DNA from: Symsagittifera roscoffensis
Taxonomy: Eukaryota; Xenacoelomorpha; Acoela; Convolutidae
Assembly (NCBI RefSeq): GCF_963678635.1
Contig: NC_087062.1
Location: forward strand, 39,635,330-39,699,329
Length of the DNA stretch: 64,000 nucleotides
Direction of reading: 5' to 3'
Positions 22,832 to 34,525 of this stretch are shown piece after piece. The notes below the pieces were generated by a model. That model did no database searches. It was not told where the DNA came from and saw only the letters and a list, made by a program, of their open reading frames with translations. Position 1 is the stretch's first letter. Every line of letters starts with the position of its first letter. A program made the translations under genes and the position numbers.

Positions 22832-25193
22832 TGTAAATGTGGGGGAATTCACAATATCTCTAGGCCGGCTTTTCTCACTCGCTATCGTCCTTCGCACCGC
22901 CGCGATATGTTCCCTTTGGTACTGGGGTCAGTGGGGCAACCGATTCCCGGTACTGTTTACAATCCAAAAAGGGTTGATTTGGTTGTTGGCTTCTCTGTAT
23001 CGTACTATGCTGCTTGTCCCGTAATCTGTGCTCTTCCGACTGTATCTCACTCATCAATCAATAGTCGATCGCAACAACAATTCCAATAATAAGAGTGAAT
23101 TAAGAAATAATTATAACCAAATACAGAGTAGCCTATAAATGGCTGGAATATAAATTATTCATTCAGTCAGTGGAATGGGTCCGGGATTACGATTATTTAA
23201 CCCCCTGCTTTCTGCAGTTCAATTAACACCTTACTATTAACTAACTAGCTAACGTTCTCCTCGAGAACTTCTTTCAATATCGATCGTTCAACAACGATCC
23301 CACTATCCTCTAGATAGCCTAACTTGTATCCACTAACTAACTTAATCACGTTAACAAGTCTTCCAACTCGTTCCCACTTTACTTTGAGAATAAAGCGACT
23401 AACTTAGCTTGTAGCCCCAAATTGTCGTCACTAACTCAATGAGGTACGACTTATTAACAACAAACTCTAAATCGTTCTGGTTCGTAAAGGTCGGTCCGAA
23501 GCATCCGCGCCTTATGTATATTTACTCTTAGTTTTAGTTAGGGATCCGTCATTACGTACAAGTCTTGACATTTACCTATGTACCTCCTACGCAGCGTTCC
23601 AGCAGGATCCTAAATTCCGCAGGATCACATTAATTTAAATGCCAAGTTCAAAATGCCAACCAAAGCTATGCTAAACAAATAACAAATGCAACTTCCACTT
23701 AATTCAAACTATATTTACATATCAAAATGCCCAAGGACTTTATTTAATTTTCCCGTATCTTTTCGCTTTTCCCGTGACTAGGATAATTTCCCAGTGAACT
23801 TAATTTCCCGTTTATCATAATCCGAAAATTCCCATACGTAACCTATTCAAAGTTCAACCTGATCGACCTTCAGGGTAAGCCGTTCCCCTAACTGGGGTCC
23901 AATTGAGCCAATAAAACACCCCCCAGAAGCCAATGGAATATCCTGTACTTTCCTAACATTCAGATTATTTAATTCCCCTACTCTCGCAGTTATACTGCCA
24001 AAAAAATATGCGACATTTTTCTGTGCCATTGACGCATTTCTATTAATAGTTCAATCACCAAGTTAAATTGAACCCAATGTTTGTTTAGCTAACTCTTAAT
24101 AATTCCAAAATATACTACTTTACATTAAACCAAGATATTTCATCGAATTCAGGTAAATGCCTAAACAAATTCCCATACCTACTAATCACCACCCAAGATC
24201 CTTAAAATAGCTCCATTACCCTTCCTGATTAACAAACAAATGATTTGGGTTAATTTCCGGTGCTAAATTTAAGGGTTTTGGGGCTAAAACCGTGAAAGGT
24301 CAAATAGAGGTGAACCCGGGGTCAAATCTCCCATAATCGGTTCGAGGTCACATTGTGGTCCTATCTACCAAGTTTCATCCATATCTGACAAATACTTCCC
24401 AAGTTATCCCAATTTTAAGGTCCATTATCACTTTTCCCGGAAAAGGTCAATTAGCACCGGAAAGGTCAACTGGGAACTAAGACTTACAGGGGTCCAATTT
24501 ACCGGGGTGGATCATACTACACATAAGTGCCATAAAATCGATATGCCCTTGCGCATTATTTTTCGCAAATTGCTTATTAACACCTCCAAGGGGTGATTTT
24601 CCCAAGTGCTAATAGCCCGTGCCATTATCGCCCAATCGGGTCATCATCCTAACATACGATAGACCATGTCACTATCTATCATCCCCGTAAGTTTCAGCTC
24701 CCCAGGGTCCTTGGGGTCGAGATATAGCCTCTGGAAGTTGGGTGGGGGTTTGTTTGTTTAGGGCATAAATCGGGCCGGGGTGACCTTGGGGTTCCGAAAC
24801 TTCAGACTTAAGCTTACCTCATCCAGGGCTACTACATACCTAAAAATGAGCTCAATCGGATCAATAGTTAAGGATTTCCGGTGGGGCCATTTGCGCTTCC
24901 GGGAACCGTTATCACTCGGCCCCAGGGGGTCGGGTGGTTCCGGCTCCTTGCATGCCCGGGTCAAATCATCTCTAGTATTACCCCATTTAATTTCATAAAG
25001 TCCACCCAGTAGTTACCGAGTTGGGGGGGGGGGGGTTGTTCGGATCTATTCCATTACCTATTTTCCCAAAGGAGGGGGATTAATTCCAAGAACTTAAGCA
25101 AATACAAGTTTAATTCAATCTTAACTTGATGACGAATCAGTCTTACGCTCAGGTTACTATAGCATGTAATACAGTAGAATCACCAATTCTACA
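22832..25193 (-). repeat. 5' LTR (2362 bp)
   Basis: Direct repeat of 16035-18376 with TG...CA ends on the coding strand and scattered point differences, so the insertion is not brand new. Its last 628 bp (24566-25193) are duplicated again at 25989-26626 by a later tandem duplication. Confidence 0.9.
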
Positions 25194-25988
25194 TGTGTAC
25201 CACTCTGAACAGCTCCTTGCGACAGGGTTTGCTTATTGAGGATCCTAAAATATTATGCTCTTTTTTGTTTTCATGATTTCTCTAGCTTTTTGATGATTGG
25301 TCTTAGAGAAAACAACTCAAAATTTACAGTGTCTGTACCCGATGTTGTATTTTTTAGTTTGTTTTCAAATGCTCTGAGCACCATCTCTTAGTCTTTGGCT
25401 CAACGTCAATTATGAATGACTCAATCAACTATTGATGATTTTACCGGTGTTTGAATGGCAACCGCGAACCCTCGGTGTCACGTGGTAGGAATCTCAGTGT
25501 CACTTAGTTGTCTTCCGTAGTTGTGTTCGGGAATAAATTTTCCTACTATGGAATTGTTTGACAAGCATTTTTTCCATTTTATGTTTTTTTTAAGTTTCGC
25601 TTTGTTTATCTGTTTGCACTGAAACACTATCTGTTTGCACTGAAACACTGAAACACTGTTTGCACTGAAAAACTCAAATGAAAAAATCAATAGGTTAAAT
25701 GGCATTACAATTGCAGGCTAAACTACGTATTGATAAGTGCCAAGTAAGTTGCACTGTTGAATTTCTCTCAGTATTGTGTCAAAAAATTTGTAAATGGCTA
25801 TGAAGCCTCTTTTTAAAAAACTCAGTAGTTGGAATTCGCAGCCTGTTTTTTGGACAGATTTAGGTACTTTTTTATCTAAAGTCAAAAAATAAATATTCTG
25901 ATGATACCGAGAACCTTGACTGCCTTGTTGATTCATCTGCGTAAAAAACTTGCGCCTGGAATACTTAAGTTTGAATTTTTTTCATGCC
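24566..25988 (+). repeat. Tandem duplication unit 1 (LTR end plus flank)
   Basis: Contains the terminal 628 bp of the LTR and 795 bp of flanking DNA with no recognisable gene. The flank includes short ACTGAAACACTG repeats near 25615-25670. It recurs at 25989-27421. The flanking part appears identical between the units, whereas the LTR part shows several differences. Confidence 0.85.
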
Positions 25989-27421
25989 CAAATTGCTTAT
26001 TAACACCTCCAAGGGGTGATTTTCCCAAGTGCTAATAGCCCGTGCCATTATCGCCCAATCGGGTCATCATCCTAACATACGATAGACCATGTCACTATCT
26101 ATCATCCCCGTAAGTTTCAGCTCCCCAGGGTCCTTGGGGGTCGAGAAATAGCCTCTGGAAGTTGGGTGGGGGTTTGTTTGTTTAGGGCATAAATCGGGCC
26201 GGGGTGACCTTGGGGTTCCGAAACTTCAGACTTAAGCTTACCTCATCCAGGGCTACTACATACCTAAAAATGAGCTCAATCGGATCAATAGTTAAGGATT
26301 TCCGGTGGGGCCATTTGCGCTTCCGGGAACCGTTATCACTCGGCCCCAGGGGGTCGGGTGGGTCCGGCTCCTTGCATGCCCGGGTCAAATCATCTCTAGT
26401 ATTACCCCATTAAATTTCATAAAGTCCGCCCCAGTAGTTCCCGAGTTGGGGGGGGGGGGGGGGGGGGGTTGTTCGGATCTATTCCATTACCTATTTTCCC
26501 AAAGGAGGGGGATTAATTCCAAGAACTTAAGCAAATACAAGTTTAATTCAATCTTAACTTGATGACGAATCAGTCTTACACTCAGGTTACTATAGCATGT
26601 AATACAGTAGAATCACCAATTCTACATGTGTACCACTCTGAACAGCTCCTTGCGACAGGGTTTGCTTATTGAGGATCCTAAAATATTATGCTCTTTTTTG
26701 TTTTCATGATTTCTCTAGCTTTTTGATGATTGGTCTTAGAGAAAACAACTCAAAATTTACAGTGTCTGTACCCGATGTTGTATTTTTTAGTTTGTTTTCA
26801 AATGCTCTGAGCACCATCTCTTAGTCTTTGGCTCAACGTCAATTATGAATGACTCAATCAACTATTGATGATTTTACCGGTGTTTGAATGGCAACCGCGA
26901 ACCCTCGGTGTCACGTGGTAGGAATCTCAGTGTCACTTAGTTGTCTTCCGTAGTTGTGTTCGGGAATAAATTTTCCTACTATGGAATTGTTTGACAAGCA
27001 TTTTTTCCATTTTATGTTTTTTTTAAGTTTCGCTTTGTTTATCTGTTTGCACTGAAACACTATCTGTTTGCACTGAAACACTGAAACACTGTTTGCACTG
27101 AAAAACTCAAATGAAAAAATCAATAGGTTAAATGGCATTACAATTGCAGGCTAAACTACGTATTGATAAGTGCCAAGTAAGTTGCACTGTTGAATTTCTC
27201 TCAGTATTGTGTCAAAAAATTTGTAAATGGCTATGAAGCCTCTTTTTAAAAAACTCAGTAGTTGGAATTCGCAGCCTGTTTTTTGGACAGATTTAGGTAC
27301 TTTTTTATCTAAAGTCAAAAAATAAATATTCTGATGATACCGAGAACCTTGACTGCCTTGTTGATTCATCTGCGTAAAAAACTTGCGCCTGGAATACTTA
27401 AGTTTGAATTTTTTTCATGCC
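25989..27421 (+). repeat. Tandem duplication unit 2
   Basis: Copy of unit 1 with an expanded poly-G run (near 26446-26468). The junction joins CATGCCCAAA of the flank to CAAATTGC of the LTR, with CAAA shared by both partners, which suggests microhomology-mediated joining. The LTR piece here (25989-26626) is not an independent insertion. Confidence 0.85.
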
Positions 27422-27829
27422 CAAAAAAATTGGACGGAAATTTTTTTGTAGAAAAATTTGGTTAACCGACTACAAAAAACTTAAGATACATTTATTCAGT
27501 AATGGATGTTTTCTAAGAAAATTTCCTTGTACTTCGGTTTTGATATTTGAAAATTGTATAAAGAGCATTTTTCTAGGCACAAAAAAATCAAATTTTTAAC
27601 AATTAAAAGGACTGGAATATAGCAAAAACTGGCAATTAATTCCTCAAATTTACTTGGCAACAAACTCTAAAAAATACTAACCAATTTAAACTAGTGCATT
27701 TTGGAATTTTGTTTATATGACAATAAACACAATATGATGAGTTTTTATACACTTCAATAACAGAATTGCATAATCAGCATTTTTTGATAAATATCAACCG
27801 GGTTATCAACTAAAAAAATACAGATCGCC
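27422..27829. other. AT-rich stretch, nothing recognised
   Basis: No open frame with recognisable content. The unit-2 duplication ends here in a poly-A stretch. Confidence 0.5.
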
Positions 27830-28178
27830 TGAGCTCAAACTTTTTTTTTTAAAATACACATTTTATCTGTGATCAGCTTCTGTAACTTTCTGTAAATTGC
27901 CAATTTGTTCAATTTGAAATAATTAAAAGGAGATATACTTCCTGCTATTAAAAGTAAGTAGCGAATTAAATCGTTCCAAATTGAAATATCGAAGCAATTG
28001 TTGCTAATATCAATGCGATACCAGACTCAAAATAAATCACTTTCCGCCCTACTCAGCGTAAAAAAAGGTGATTCAAGAATAAACTGAAGAAAAAAAGCAA
28101 TTAGTTCATTATGTTTTTTTTAAAACTAGTCTGTTGACTTTAAACGGCGGGGTTCGTGTCGCTACAAGCAGTCTTGAT
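27830..28178 (+). repeat. Hairpin-ended repeat family (HINE-like), diverged copy
   Basis: ATTTTATCTGTGATCAGCTTCTG and the end segment ACAAGCAGTCTTG align with the three better copies (first quote runs 27857-27879; key part TTTATCTGTGATC). The 5' end is not identifiable. Confidence 0.5.
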
Positions 28179-29063
28179 TTATTTTTTTGAAATTGGCATC
28201 GCGTGTTTCAAACATGTTAGTTGATCCATGCTAACTTCACCCATCTCAGTAACAAAATTTGAATCATTTATAAACATTTTCAAATCAGTGAAATAATGAT
28301 CAAAACTTGAATACAACTACTACTGCCCAATTATTTTCTCATGAGTAAAGCTAAACTAAGTATAGACATTTTTTTTGAATAGTTTTCCTTAATTTTGGAG
28401 AAATGTCATAAGTTTTGAATTGAACATGATCTAAGTTTTAAAAAGCGAAACTGATAAAAGCAATTGGATAGCTCACTTTTTTCTATTTTTTCAAGTATTT
28501 TATAATTTTTTGAATTTTTCTGCCAAACAAGTGACGTGAACTTGCTCGGTCAGAAACCTTGGTAAGCACTTTGGTTGCTTAGATAGAAAACTATTATTCG
28601 GCTAAACCACTTGATAATTATTAATATTTGCGTGCCACAAGCAGATCTTGTTGTGAGAGGTGTTGGCTTTTCAAAAAAGTTTGGTGCTTCTGTCAATCAA
28701 TTTTAGAGCCAACAAATTTCATTTTTGAAGCTTTCAAAAAAAACATGAAAACCTTATCTTGGTTTTAAAAAAGTTATACGATAGCGCGTATAAATCGTTT
28801 TTAAAAGTGGTCAAACGGTTCTTTTGGGTTAAAAAGGTATCGATTTTCAAAGGAAAAAGATGTCCAAACCAAATTCTTACCCAAGTGGCTGCTGCTGCAA
28901 ACATTTATTTAAAATCAAACTTTGGATTTCTTGAGTGGCTTTTGGCATCTGACTGCAAATCAAACTAGAAATTTACGAATGTCTCATATTAGAAAAGACT
29001 GGCCGTGCACTTCATCATAATTATTGCAAGTAACCCACAATGCTCAATGATTAGACGCTTTAT
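28179..29063. other. AT-rich stretch, nothing recognised
   Basis: Short open frames such as 28759-28968 show no domain. Confidence 0.45.
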
Positions 29064-29586
29064 TGTTCAATTTTTGAAGAAAGTGACTGAAGAAATATTT
29101 GTGCTTGGGGTGGTTTTTTCTCCAGACATGCTTCGGCTCTTTATTAGCAATTTTTGGATGGAATTTTTTCTTATCATTCAAAAAGTATTGTTGGTTTGAT
29201 CTTGAAATAAAAACATATTTTATCTGTGATCTGTTTTCGTAAATTTCTGTAGGTTACAGATTGCCGATTCGGCCAATTTGGAACATTTAATGCAAGATAA
29301 GTTTCGTGCTATTAACGCGTAAACGAAGATTTATTTCGTCCTAGAAATCATTCTAAATTAAGTTGAAGCCTGTCATTTAATCTATTTAATACTTATTGGC
29401 AAAAACATCACTTTAAATAGCGGTTGGGGGATGATTTTCAAAACAAATCTCAAAGAAAAATGCTTGAAATTTCTTCAAATTGTTTGAAAAAAATTCTACA
29501 TTTTTTTTTCAAAGCGAATACTACTATATACACCATAAAAGGCAGTCGGAACGTTAAGGGCTTCGCCCTGATGCGAGCAGCCTTGT
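29064..29586 (+). repeat. HINE-like repeat, copy A
   Basis: Starts TTGTTC and ends at the hairpin AGGGCTTCGCCCT (about 29557-29569), followed by GCGAGCAGCCTTGTT. It shares the order TATTTGTGCT, ATCTGTGATC, TATTAACGCGTAA, GGCAGTCGGAAC with copies B and C. No protein coding. Confidence 0.7.
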
Positions 29587-30146
29587 TTTTTTTCTCGCTG
29601 GTTTTGGTTTATTTGTTCCTGTTCCGTCTACATGAAAGCATGCAGCAATCTTCTAAACAAGAGTAAAAACAAGAGTATAAATAATGCAGCTTGCAGAAGG
29701 TAATACACGCATCGGCTATCTGTTGGCGATATCAACTCCCTATAGCTCTTAATTTCCCCACACTTTGAGACTTTGAAGAATGGAATATATTTTTTAGCTC
29801 CATTGAAGTGTGTTTTTTATGTTCACGTTGTCAGGTACATATAAATGGAAAGAAGAGAAGAAATAAAAACAAAATAAACCAGCAACGCGAGAGGCTCGAT
29901 ATTTTAATCTCCAGAAAATAAATGTATCATGCCAAGTTCTAACTGCAACGAACGGATTAGAATTGTACTGGCCGCGCTTTTCCACCATTCCTGTTACAAG
30001 TAGCTTTGACTCAATATTTGGAATTCACTGATGTTCTAATTTTTGCTATAGTGGTGAGTTCACTGAACGCAACACTTAGTGATGGTCCTGGTTGCTGTAA
30101 AAATAGATGCAGTGAATTTATGCAAAATTAATTAAATAAAAATAGG
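29587..30146. other. AT-rich stretch up to scaffold gap, nothing recognised
   Basis: No recognisable feature. Confidence 0.45.
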
Positions 30147-30346
30147 NNNNNNNNNNNNNNNNNNNNNNNNNNNNNNNNNNNNNNNNNNNNNNNNNNNNNN
30201 NNNNNNNNNNNNNNNNNNNNNNNNNNNNNNNNNNNNNNNNNNNNNNNNNNNNNNNNNNNNNNNNNNNNNNNNNNNNNNNNNNNNNNNNNNNNNNNNNNNN
30301 NNNNNNNNNNNNNNNNNNNNNNNNNNNNNNNNNNNNNNNNNNNNNN
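30147..30346. other. Assembly gap (200 N)
   Basis: Exactly 200 unknown bases, a conventional scaffold spacer. True distance and order across it are unproven. Confidence 0.98.
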
Positions 30347-30889
30347 AACAAGCCTTTTCATCTTGAGTTAGAGTGTTTCTCAACTCTGACCTCGACTAAA
30401 TTTTGATAGTAGCATTCGAGTATATTTTGAGTTTACATTTAAGTATGTTTCTAACTCGACTTTGTTTTGACGGAAATGCTGTTAACGTTTACAAATTATG
30501 GTTCTTCTGCTGTACGCGTGTTCTTCAGTTTCTCCATACAAAACTAAGTTTGGTGTAAAATTTGAAAGCAATTTTAAATTGACTTTTGAAAAATGTGATG
30601 GATTAATTTGGCTTCGGGTAATTTTGTTTTCATCAATTCATTTTACTTTTTTAACTTAACGTATACCCTAAGCTCAAATTTAAAAAAGTAGTTTCCTTTT
30701 AATTCCTTTTGTAACATTTTGAAGTACTGCAAAATGTCAGTTTATCCCTTTTTTAGATAATCAGCGCGCTCAAATTTTCATTTTAATCTTGTCTTTAAAT
30801 TGTTTTATCCTCACATGCGACAACTAAAAAACAGTTGCAATTTTTAGGGCATTGAGCTGATACATCTTTTGTCTAATATGCACAAAAAG
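30347..30889. other. AT-rich stretch, nothing recognised
   Basis: No open frame or repeat that I can support. Confidence 0.45.
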
Positions 30890-31126
30890 TTAGTTTTCAC
30901 CAAATAAGTCAATTGGTAGACGTTCACAAGTACCGAATTGAAAAATCAGTCCCATGTAGTCCTGTACCGTCTGAATTTCAAATTTTTCAGACTCAAACGT
31001 GTAGTCCTTCACCGCGGTGTCTTTCTTTTTCAAATAAACACTCTTTGAATTGGCCATGGAGCAGTTTTTTCTGCGCATGCTTGGTGATTGCGTTAGTTCA
31101 TACTTTTCAGATTCGTATCTAAACAA
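30890..31126 (-). pseudogene. Probable C-terminal fragment of family-B DNA polymerase relic
   Basis: The frame has MANSKSVYLKKKDTAVKDYTF, here cited by its core SKSVYLKKK and KDYTF. This resembles the KSVIKK...DY segment after the polymerase active site in Polinton-type polymerases. The match is weaker than for the upstream pieces. It lies in the right order and on the right strand, about 170 bp downstream of the motif C fragment. Confidence 0.4.
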
Positions 31127-31295
31127 ATTAATAATTTCAATAGTTTTAAAAGCGAGTTTTTCAAATCAATCAATTTAAAGGGAACGTTTTGTATAAATAA
31201 AAACGCCATGAAACAAACCTGGTCGAGATTGGAAAAATTTCGGTTTCAGGGGCAACAAACTCCTCTGCCAATTCTGTTACCGTTTTGTCCGTCAT

Positions 31296-31589
31296 TTAAG
31301 AGTCAAAAGTTTTTGTTTTCTGTGCTGCACAGGATATGTTTTGAAAAAAGTAGTTCGAGAAATTGAAAACATGATAAAAAAAATTGAAAATGTCCTCGAA
31401 AAGGTCAGCGATTTTTAAGTCATATATGAAGCTGTTGGTAACGATGTAAAGCAGTTCCAAGTCATAGTTTGATTTAATTTTAAAGTAGGGGAATTCGATC
31501 CTGAATAATCCCAAATGACAGCTCCGACAAATGTGAGCCGGTCCCGTTTTCTTTTTGATACGCAGAAAAAAACATGGCATTACCTTCAT
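31296..31589 (-). pseudogene. Family-B DNA polymerase palm, motif C region, inactivated
   Basis: The translation ends with ELLYIVTNSFIYDLKIADLF, EDI and FNFSNYF. In protein-primed family-B polymerases of the Polinton/adintovirus kind this is the palm motif C, normally containing the metal-binding DTD. Here both aspartates are replaced (VTN), so the enzyme is dead. The flanking hydrophobic and acidic pattern is otherwise well kept, which supports the assignment. It is an old copy in the genome, not a virus gene that could function. Confidence 0.7.
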
Positions 31590-31836
31590 TGATAATGTGG
31601 AATGGTTTCATTGTGCTTTGTAAGTTTTTTTGCAGAAAATTTTTGTCTGATCTGAAACTTTCCAGTTTTTTTACGGTTTTCTTTTTAATTCCATCTTTTT
31701 TTTTCGGAAAGCGGAATTGACCACCGTTTTATAACAGTTTTTCTTTCAAACTGATTATTTGGATTGTTTTGCAGTCAAGTATTGAAATCCACAAATCGTA
31801 TCATCCGTTTTACCAGCCGTCCAATAAAAAGATGTG

Positions 31837-32124
31837 TTAGTGGTAAGTGAGGCAAATTAGAGCGTTCAAAAGTTCAGTCAAGCCAGCACTTCTATCTGAT
31901 CGGTACTTAACTGTTACATTGTTAACACTCTTTGTTAGTGCAAGTAGAAATACCTGAAAGTAATCATGTATCTCTTCGAGTTCACATTCCAGAAAATATC
32001 CCCAATCGGAATCCACGCTGGTCAGAAGAGTTTGGAAAATGCTTTTGACTAATTCGAAAAGTTTCAACGGCAGGGGAAAGTCCTGAATTCCCCCTCCGGG
32101 AAGATTATTGGCATTAATGTTCAT
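31837..32124 (-). pseudogene. Family-B DNA polymerase palm, motif A region, inactivated
   Basis: Starts NINANNLPGGGIQDFPLPLK, corresponding to the motif A segment (D-x-N-N-L-Y-G) with the catalytic Asp changed to Asn and the Tyr changed to Pro. It continues with SVDSDWGYFLECELEE, a second well-conserved block of the Polinton-type family. A TAA immediately upstream splits it from the preceding fragment (TAATG overlap). Confidence 0.75.
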
Positions 32125-32580
32125 TATAAAACTTTCTCATGGATCAAAGGAGAGACCGAATTTTTTGTTAGCTTCTTGGTTTTTTCCGCATACAGCGAAA
32201 ACAATTTTCCGCCAATCAAGTTTTCGATTATGACCAAAAGCTCGCTCTCAATCAGTAGTCTTAAGTTCGCTTTACAAATTTTCAGAAAAACATCTCCTAC
32301 TAGGCTACTAGCAGTTAAGCAGCAATCGAGTCTGAATGTTTCATAGAAAAAAAAACTGAACTGTTCGAATACAGATGCTAAAAAAGAAAAAAGTTTTAAA
32401 GTATAGATCGTGATATTCACCTATTGTGTGGCATCCATCTGGTGCAAAACTTTATTTGCATGATTATACTCTTTTTACAAACCTTTCATTCTCCTGCTTC
32501 CAAACTCTTTGTCAATAATAGTCATACCGGAAGCCGTCATTCCTGAAACTTCTTTAAGCTATCCACGTAAGATTGTGGAA
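32124..32580 (-). pseudogene. Family-B DNA polymerase, segment before motif A
   Basis: LKLFSFLASVFEQFSFFFYE and TFRLDCCLTASSLVGDVFLK match the conserved stretch around the YLKTDV-type and LDP-type motifs that precedes motif A. Further upstream (32440-32580) YVDSLKKFQE and RLP continue the family pattern but are cut by stops. Order, spacing and strand agree with the other pieces. Confidence 0.7.
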
Positions 32581-32929
32581 TCATTTTTGTTTGAGAAGAT
32601 TTATCTGCACTTTATCTGCAAAAAAGTTTACCATCCAGTCGAAGTTGTTCAAAAGTGGGCTTTCTATGAAAGTGCAAAGTGAGGAAAGCATGAACACGGA
32701 GAAAACATGTCTAGGAGCTTTGAACTCCGATAAAGGTGTTTCAGTTTACCGTTTTCATCCTGGTTTGTTTTTATCCAAACCGGCATAGTCAGCTAGACAT
32801 GCTTTTTTTGCAGAAGAGATCCAAGAAAACCTGTTTTTCGGGTAAGAATTTGGTAAAGACTCCACTATACAGTAGATGTCATAGCTACACAAGGTTGTGA
32901 GCAAAACGGGAATGAAATTTGCATTTCTG

Positions 32930-33133
32930 CTATCTAAATTTTTTTTTCGATGCGCTCAACCTAAAAGCTTTGTGGGAAAAGTGGCAGTGATCTAATACAA
33001 CGTCTGCAGTGCCGTCAATTTCTTCTTGACAAATCGTACACAAGTCCGCTGCTTCATTTGGATAATCTGATTGACCTGCAAAAGTATAATATTTCCTTTT
33101 GTTCAAATTAGAAATCGTTCGCCAATCTTTCAA
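32930..33133 (-). pseudogene. Zn/HNH-like module upstream of the polymerase relic
   Basis: LCTICQEEIDGTADVVLDHC followed by HFS has the C-x2-C ... DHCH arrangement. This precedes the exonuclease domain in many mobile family-B polymerases (endonuclease-VII-like fold). The second Cys pair expected further on is missing. The distance to the next fragment is shorter than in complete proteins, so an internal deletion is likely. Confidence 0.5.
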
Positions 33134-33570
33134 TCATTTTCTTCATTGCGGTCGGTCCTCTGTGCACTTTGTATTTGATTGGTGTTTTTGTAAACCCTAG
33201 CTGCAGGTTTGATATAGTTTTAAAGTGTGCGTGTGTGTCAACTTTTTTAGTTGCTTGTAGGGCCAGGAGGTGGTAAAATTATTGAATCCAGGTCAATATG
33301 ACACTTGGTGCGAACCATCGCGCCGAGAAGTTTATGAAACAATTTTGGTCTGATTCGGGTTTCGGCTTGGCTAGTGTCAAAGTCTCTGATCTATAACACA
33401 CCTCATGGTGACATCTTGGGACATCTTTTGATGATGATACATCAAAGCTTAATGTACATTTTTTGTTTCTCTCAAGTTGGCTGTTCTTTCGAACGAAATT
33501 TACCAGCTTACAGAGATATACGATCAACACATAGTAATTTCAGAGTTTTCGTTCGATAAGAGAAGATTCA
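33134..33570 (-). other. Possible N-terminal polymerase-relic sequence, unassigned
   Basis: Between the Zn module and the zinc-finger remnant. An 83-codon minus frame (33279-33530) is compatible with an extension of the relic, but no motif can be named. Confidence 0.25.
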
Positions 33571-33578
33571 TTACAAAC

Positions 33579-33650
33579 TTGCAGCCGTATGTGACAAATT
33601 TGCAGCCGTATGTGACAAATTTGCAGCCGTATGTGACAAATTTGCAGCCT
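33579..33650 (+). repeat. 20-bp tandem repeat, about 3.5 copies
   Basis: The unit TTGCAGCCGTATGTGACAAA is repeated without interruption. Repeats are directly adjacent with no spacers, so this is a minisatellite and not a CRISPR array. Confidence 0.9.
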
Positions 33651-33737
33651 GAGGGGGAAACAGAGCATCCTCCTCAAACCTAAACAGTAAGCTTAGCTTT
33701 CTGAAAAGCTAGGTAATTTTGTTAAAAAAATTCTAAC

Positions 33738-33872
33738 TCGATTGACTTCTTTATCAAAATATGGTTCGGGAAGACATGATACATGCATAAACGTGCGTTT
33801 CAGGCCCTGAAACGCACTTTTATGCATGCCTAAGGTCTTCCCTTGTCATTTTTTGATAAAAAATCAAAGTTT
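33738..33872. repeat. Long palindrome (foldback, arms about 65 bp)
   Basis: CATGCATAAACGTGCGTTTC AGG is mirrored by CCTGAAACGCACTTTTATGC ATG, with only about two bases at the centre (near 33817). Outer arms match through GGGAAGAC/GTCTTCCC and TTTATCAAAA/TTTTGATAAA with mismatches. There is no coding. It could be a foldback MITE. Confidence 0.85.
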
Positions 33873-34525
33873 ATTTTTCCATTATTTGATTTTTTTCTAT
33901 ATATAATTAATCAAAATAATTTTGATAGTTCTTACCGGAAAACGTTGATTTGTACATTGTCGAGTCCTTCAAATTTGTCAATGTCGTCCAAAAAGCTCAT
34001 TGACCTCTGGTAGTCTCTCTGAGTGTTCAAAAGCTTTGGTTCTTTTTAATGTCTTATCTGCTGACCAGTCTCTTTTCTCGCTTTTTTTTTGTGCTGCTGT
34101 GTATAGTTCTGGGTTTTTGGTTGATAGTGATAGGCGACTTAAAACAAAAAAAAGAAAACAGTTATGATCTGCTGATTTATGAACGTTTACCAGGTTACAG
34201 GTCTGCTACTTCAGTTTCTGAGGTAGTGGATTGTAGGAGCCTGCAATTATTAGACATAGCTTGACGTTTCGTAATTTTTCAATAACCCAGCCGCTGCTAT
34301 GTCACGCAAAACTGCTAGTTGTGTTGAGCATTAGGTCTACCATTTCCTCAACTTTTTCAGTAGAATTTCCGCCAAATTAGACAGTTTGCCTAGCTGTTTT
34401 AACTTAAAGGGTAGTTTTGTGCGATTGGTCATCACCTTCCACGATTTTCATCAATCATATATCTTCTAGCAGGTTCTAGCGGTTCAAACCCGTGAGATCC
34501 GAGAATATGTTCAATAGATTCGCTA

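Larger units (their letters stand above)
16035..25193 (-). mobile_element. Ty3-type LTR retrotransposon lacking RT and RNase H
   Basis: Two direct LTRs (16035-18376 and 22832-25193) frame a minus-strand gag, protease and integrase. TGTGT flanks both sides (16030-16034 and 25194-25198), a 5-bp target duplication that fixes the boundaries. PBS and PPT are both present. Protease is followed in the same frame, after one TGA, by the linker that normally precedes integrase, so the RT and RNase H domains (usually more than 1.5 kb) are absent. Frameshifts and lost catalytic residues show that it depends on, or depended on, proteins from another copy. Confidence 0.9.

Noticed and set aside
17942-26388. 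A 68-codon minus frame conserved at 17942, 24758 and 26182
   Set aside because: It has no ATG (starts TTG) and is conserved only because the three places are copies of the same LTR segment. No domain.
25478-27369. Identical pairs of short frames at 25478/26911 and 25718/27151
   Set aside because: Their identity is explained by the tandem duplication. The composition is low-complexity AT-rich and no domain is seen.
30118-30383. Open frames through the N run
   Set aside because: They consist of unknown residues across the assembly gap.
33579-33650. Possible CRISPR-like array
   Set aside because: The 20-bp units are directly adjacent without spacers, and the window is eukaryotic.
34465-34500. 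GGTTCAAACCC resembling a tRNA T-arm
   Set aside because: No A box or acceptor stem at the right distance on either strand.
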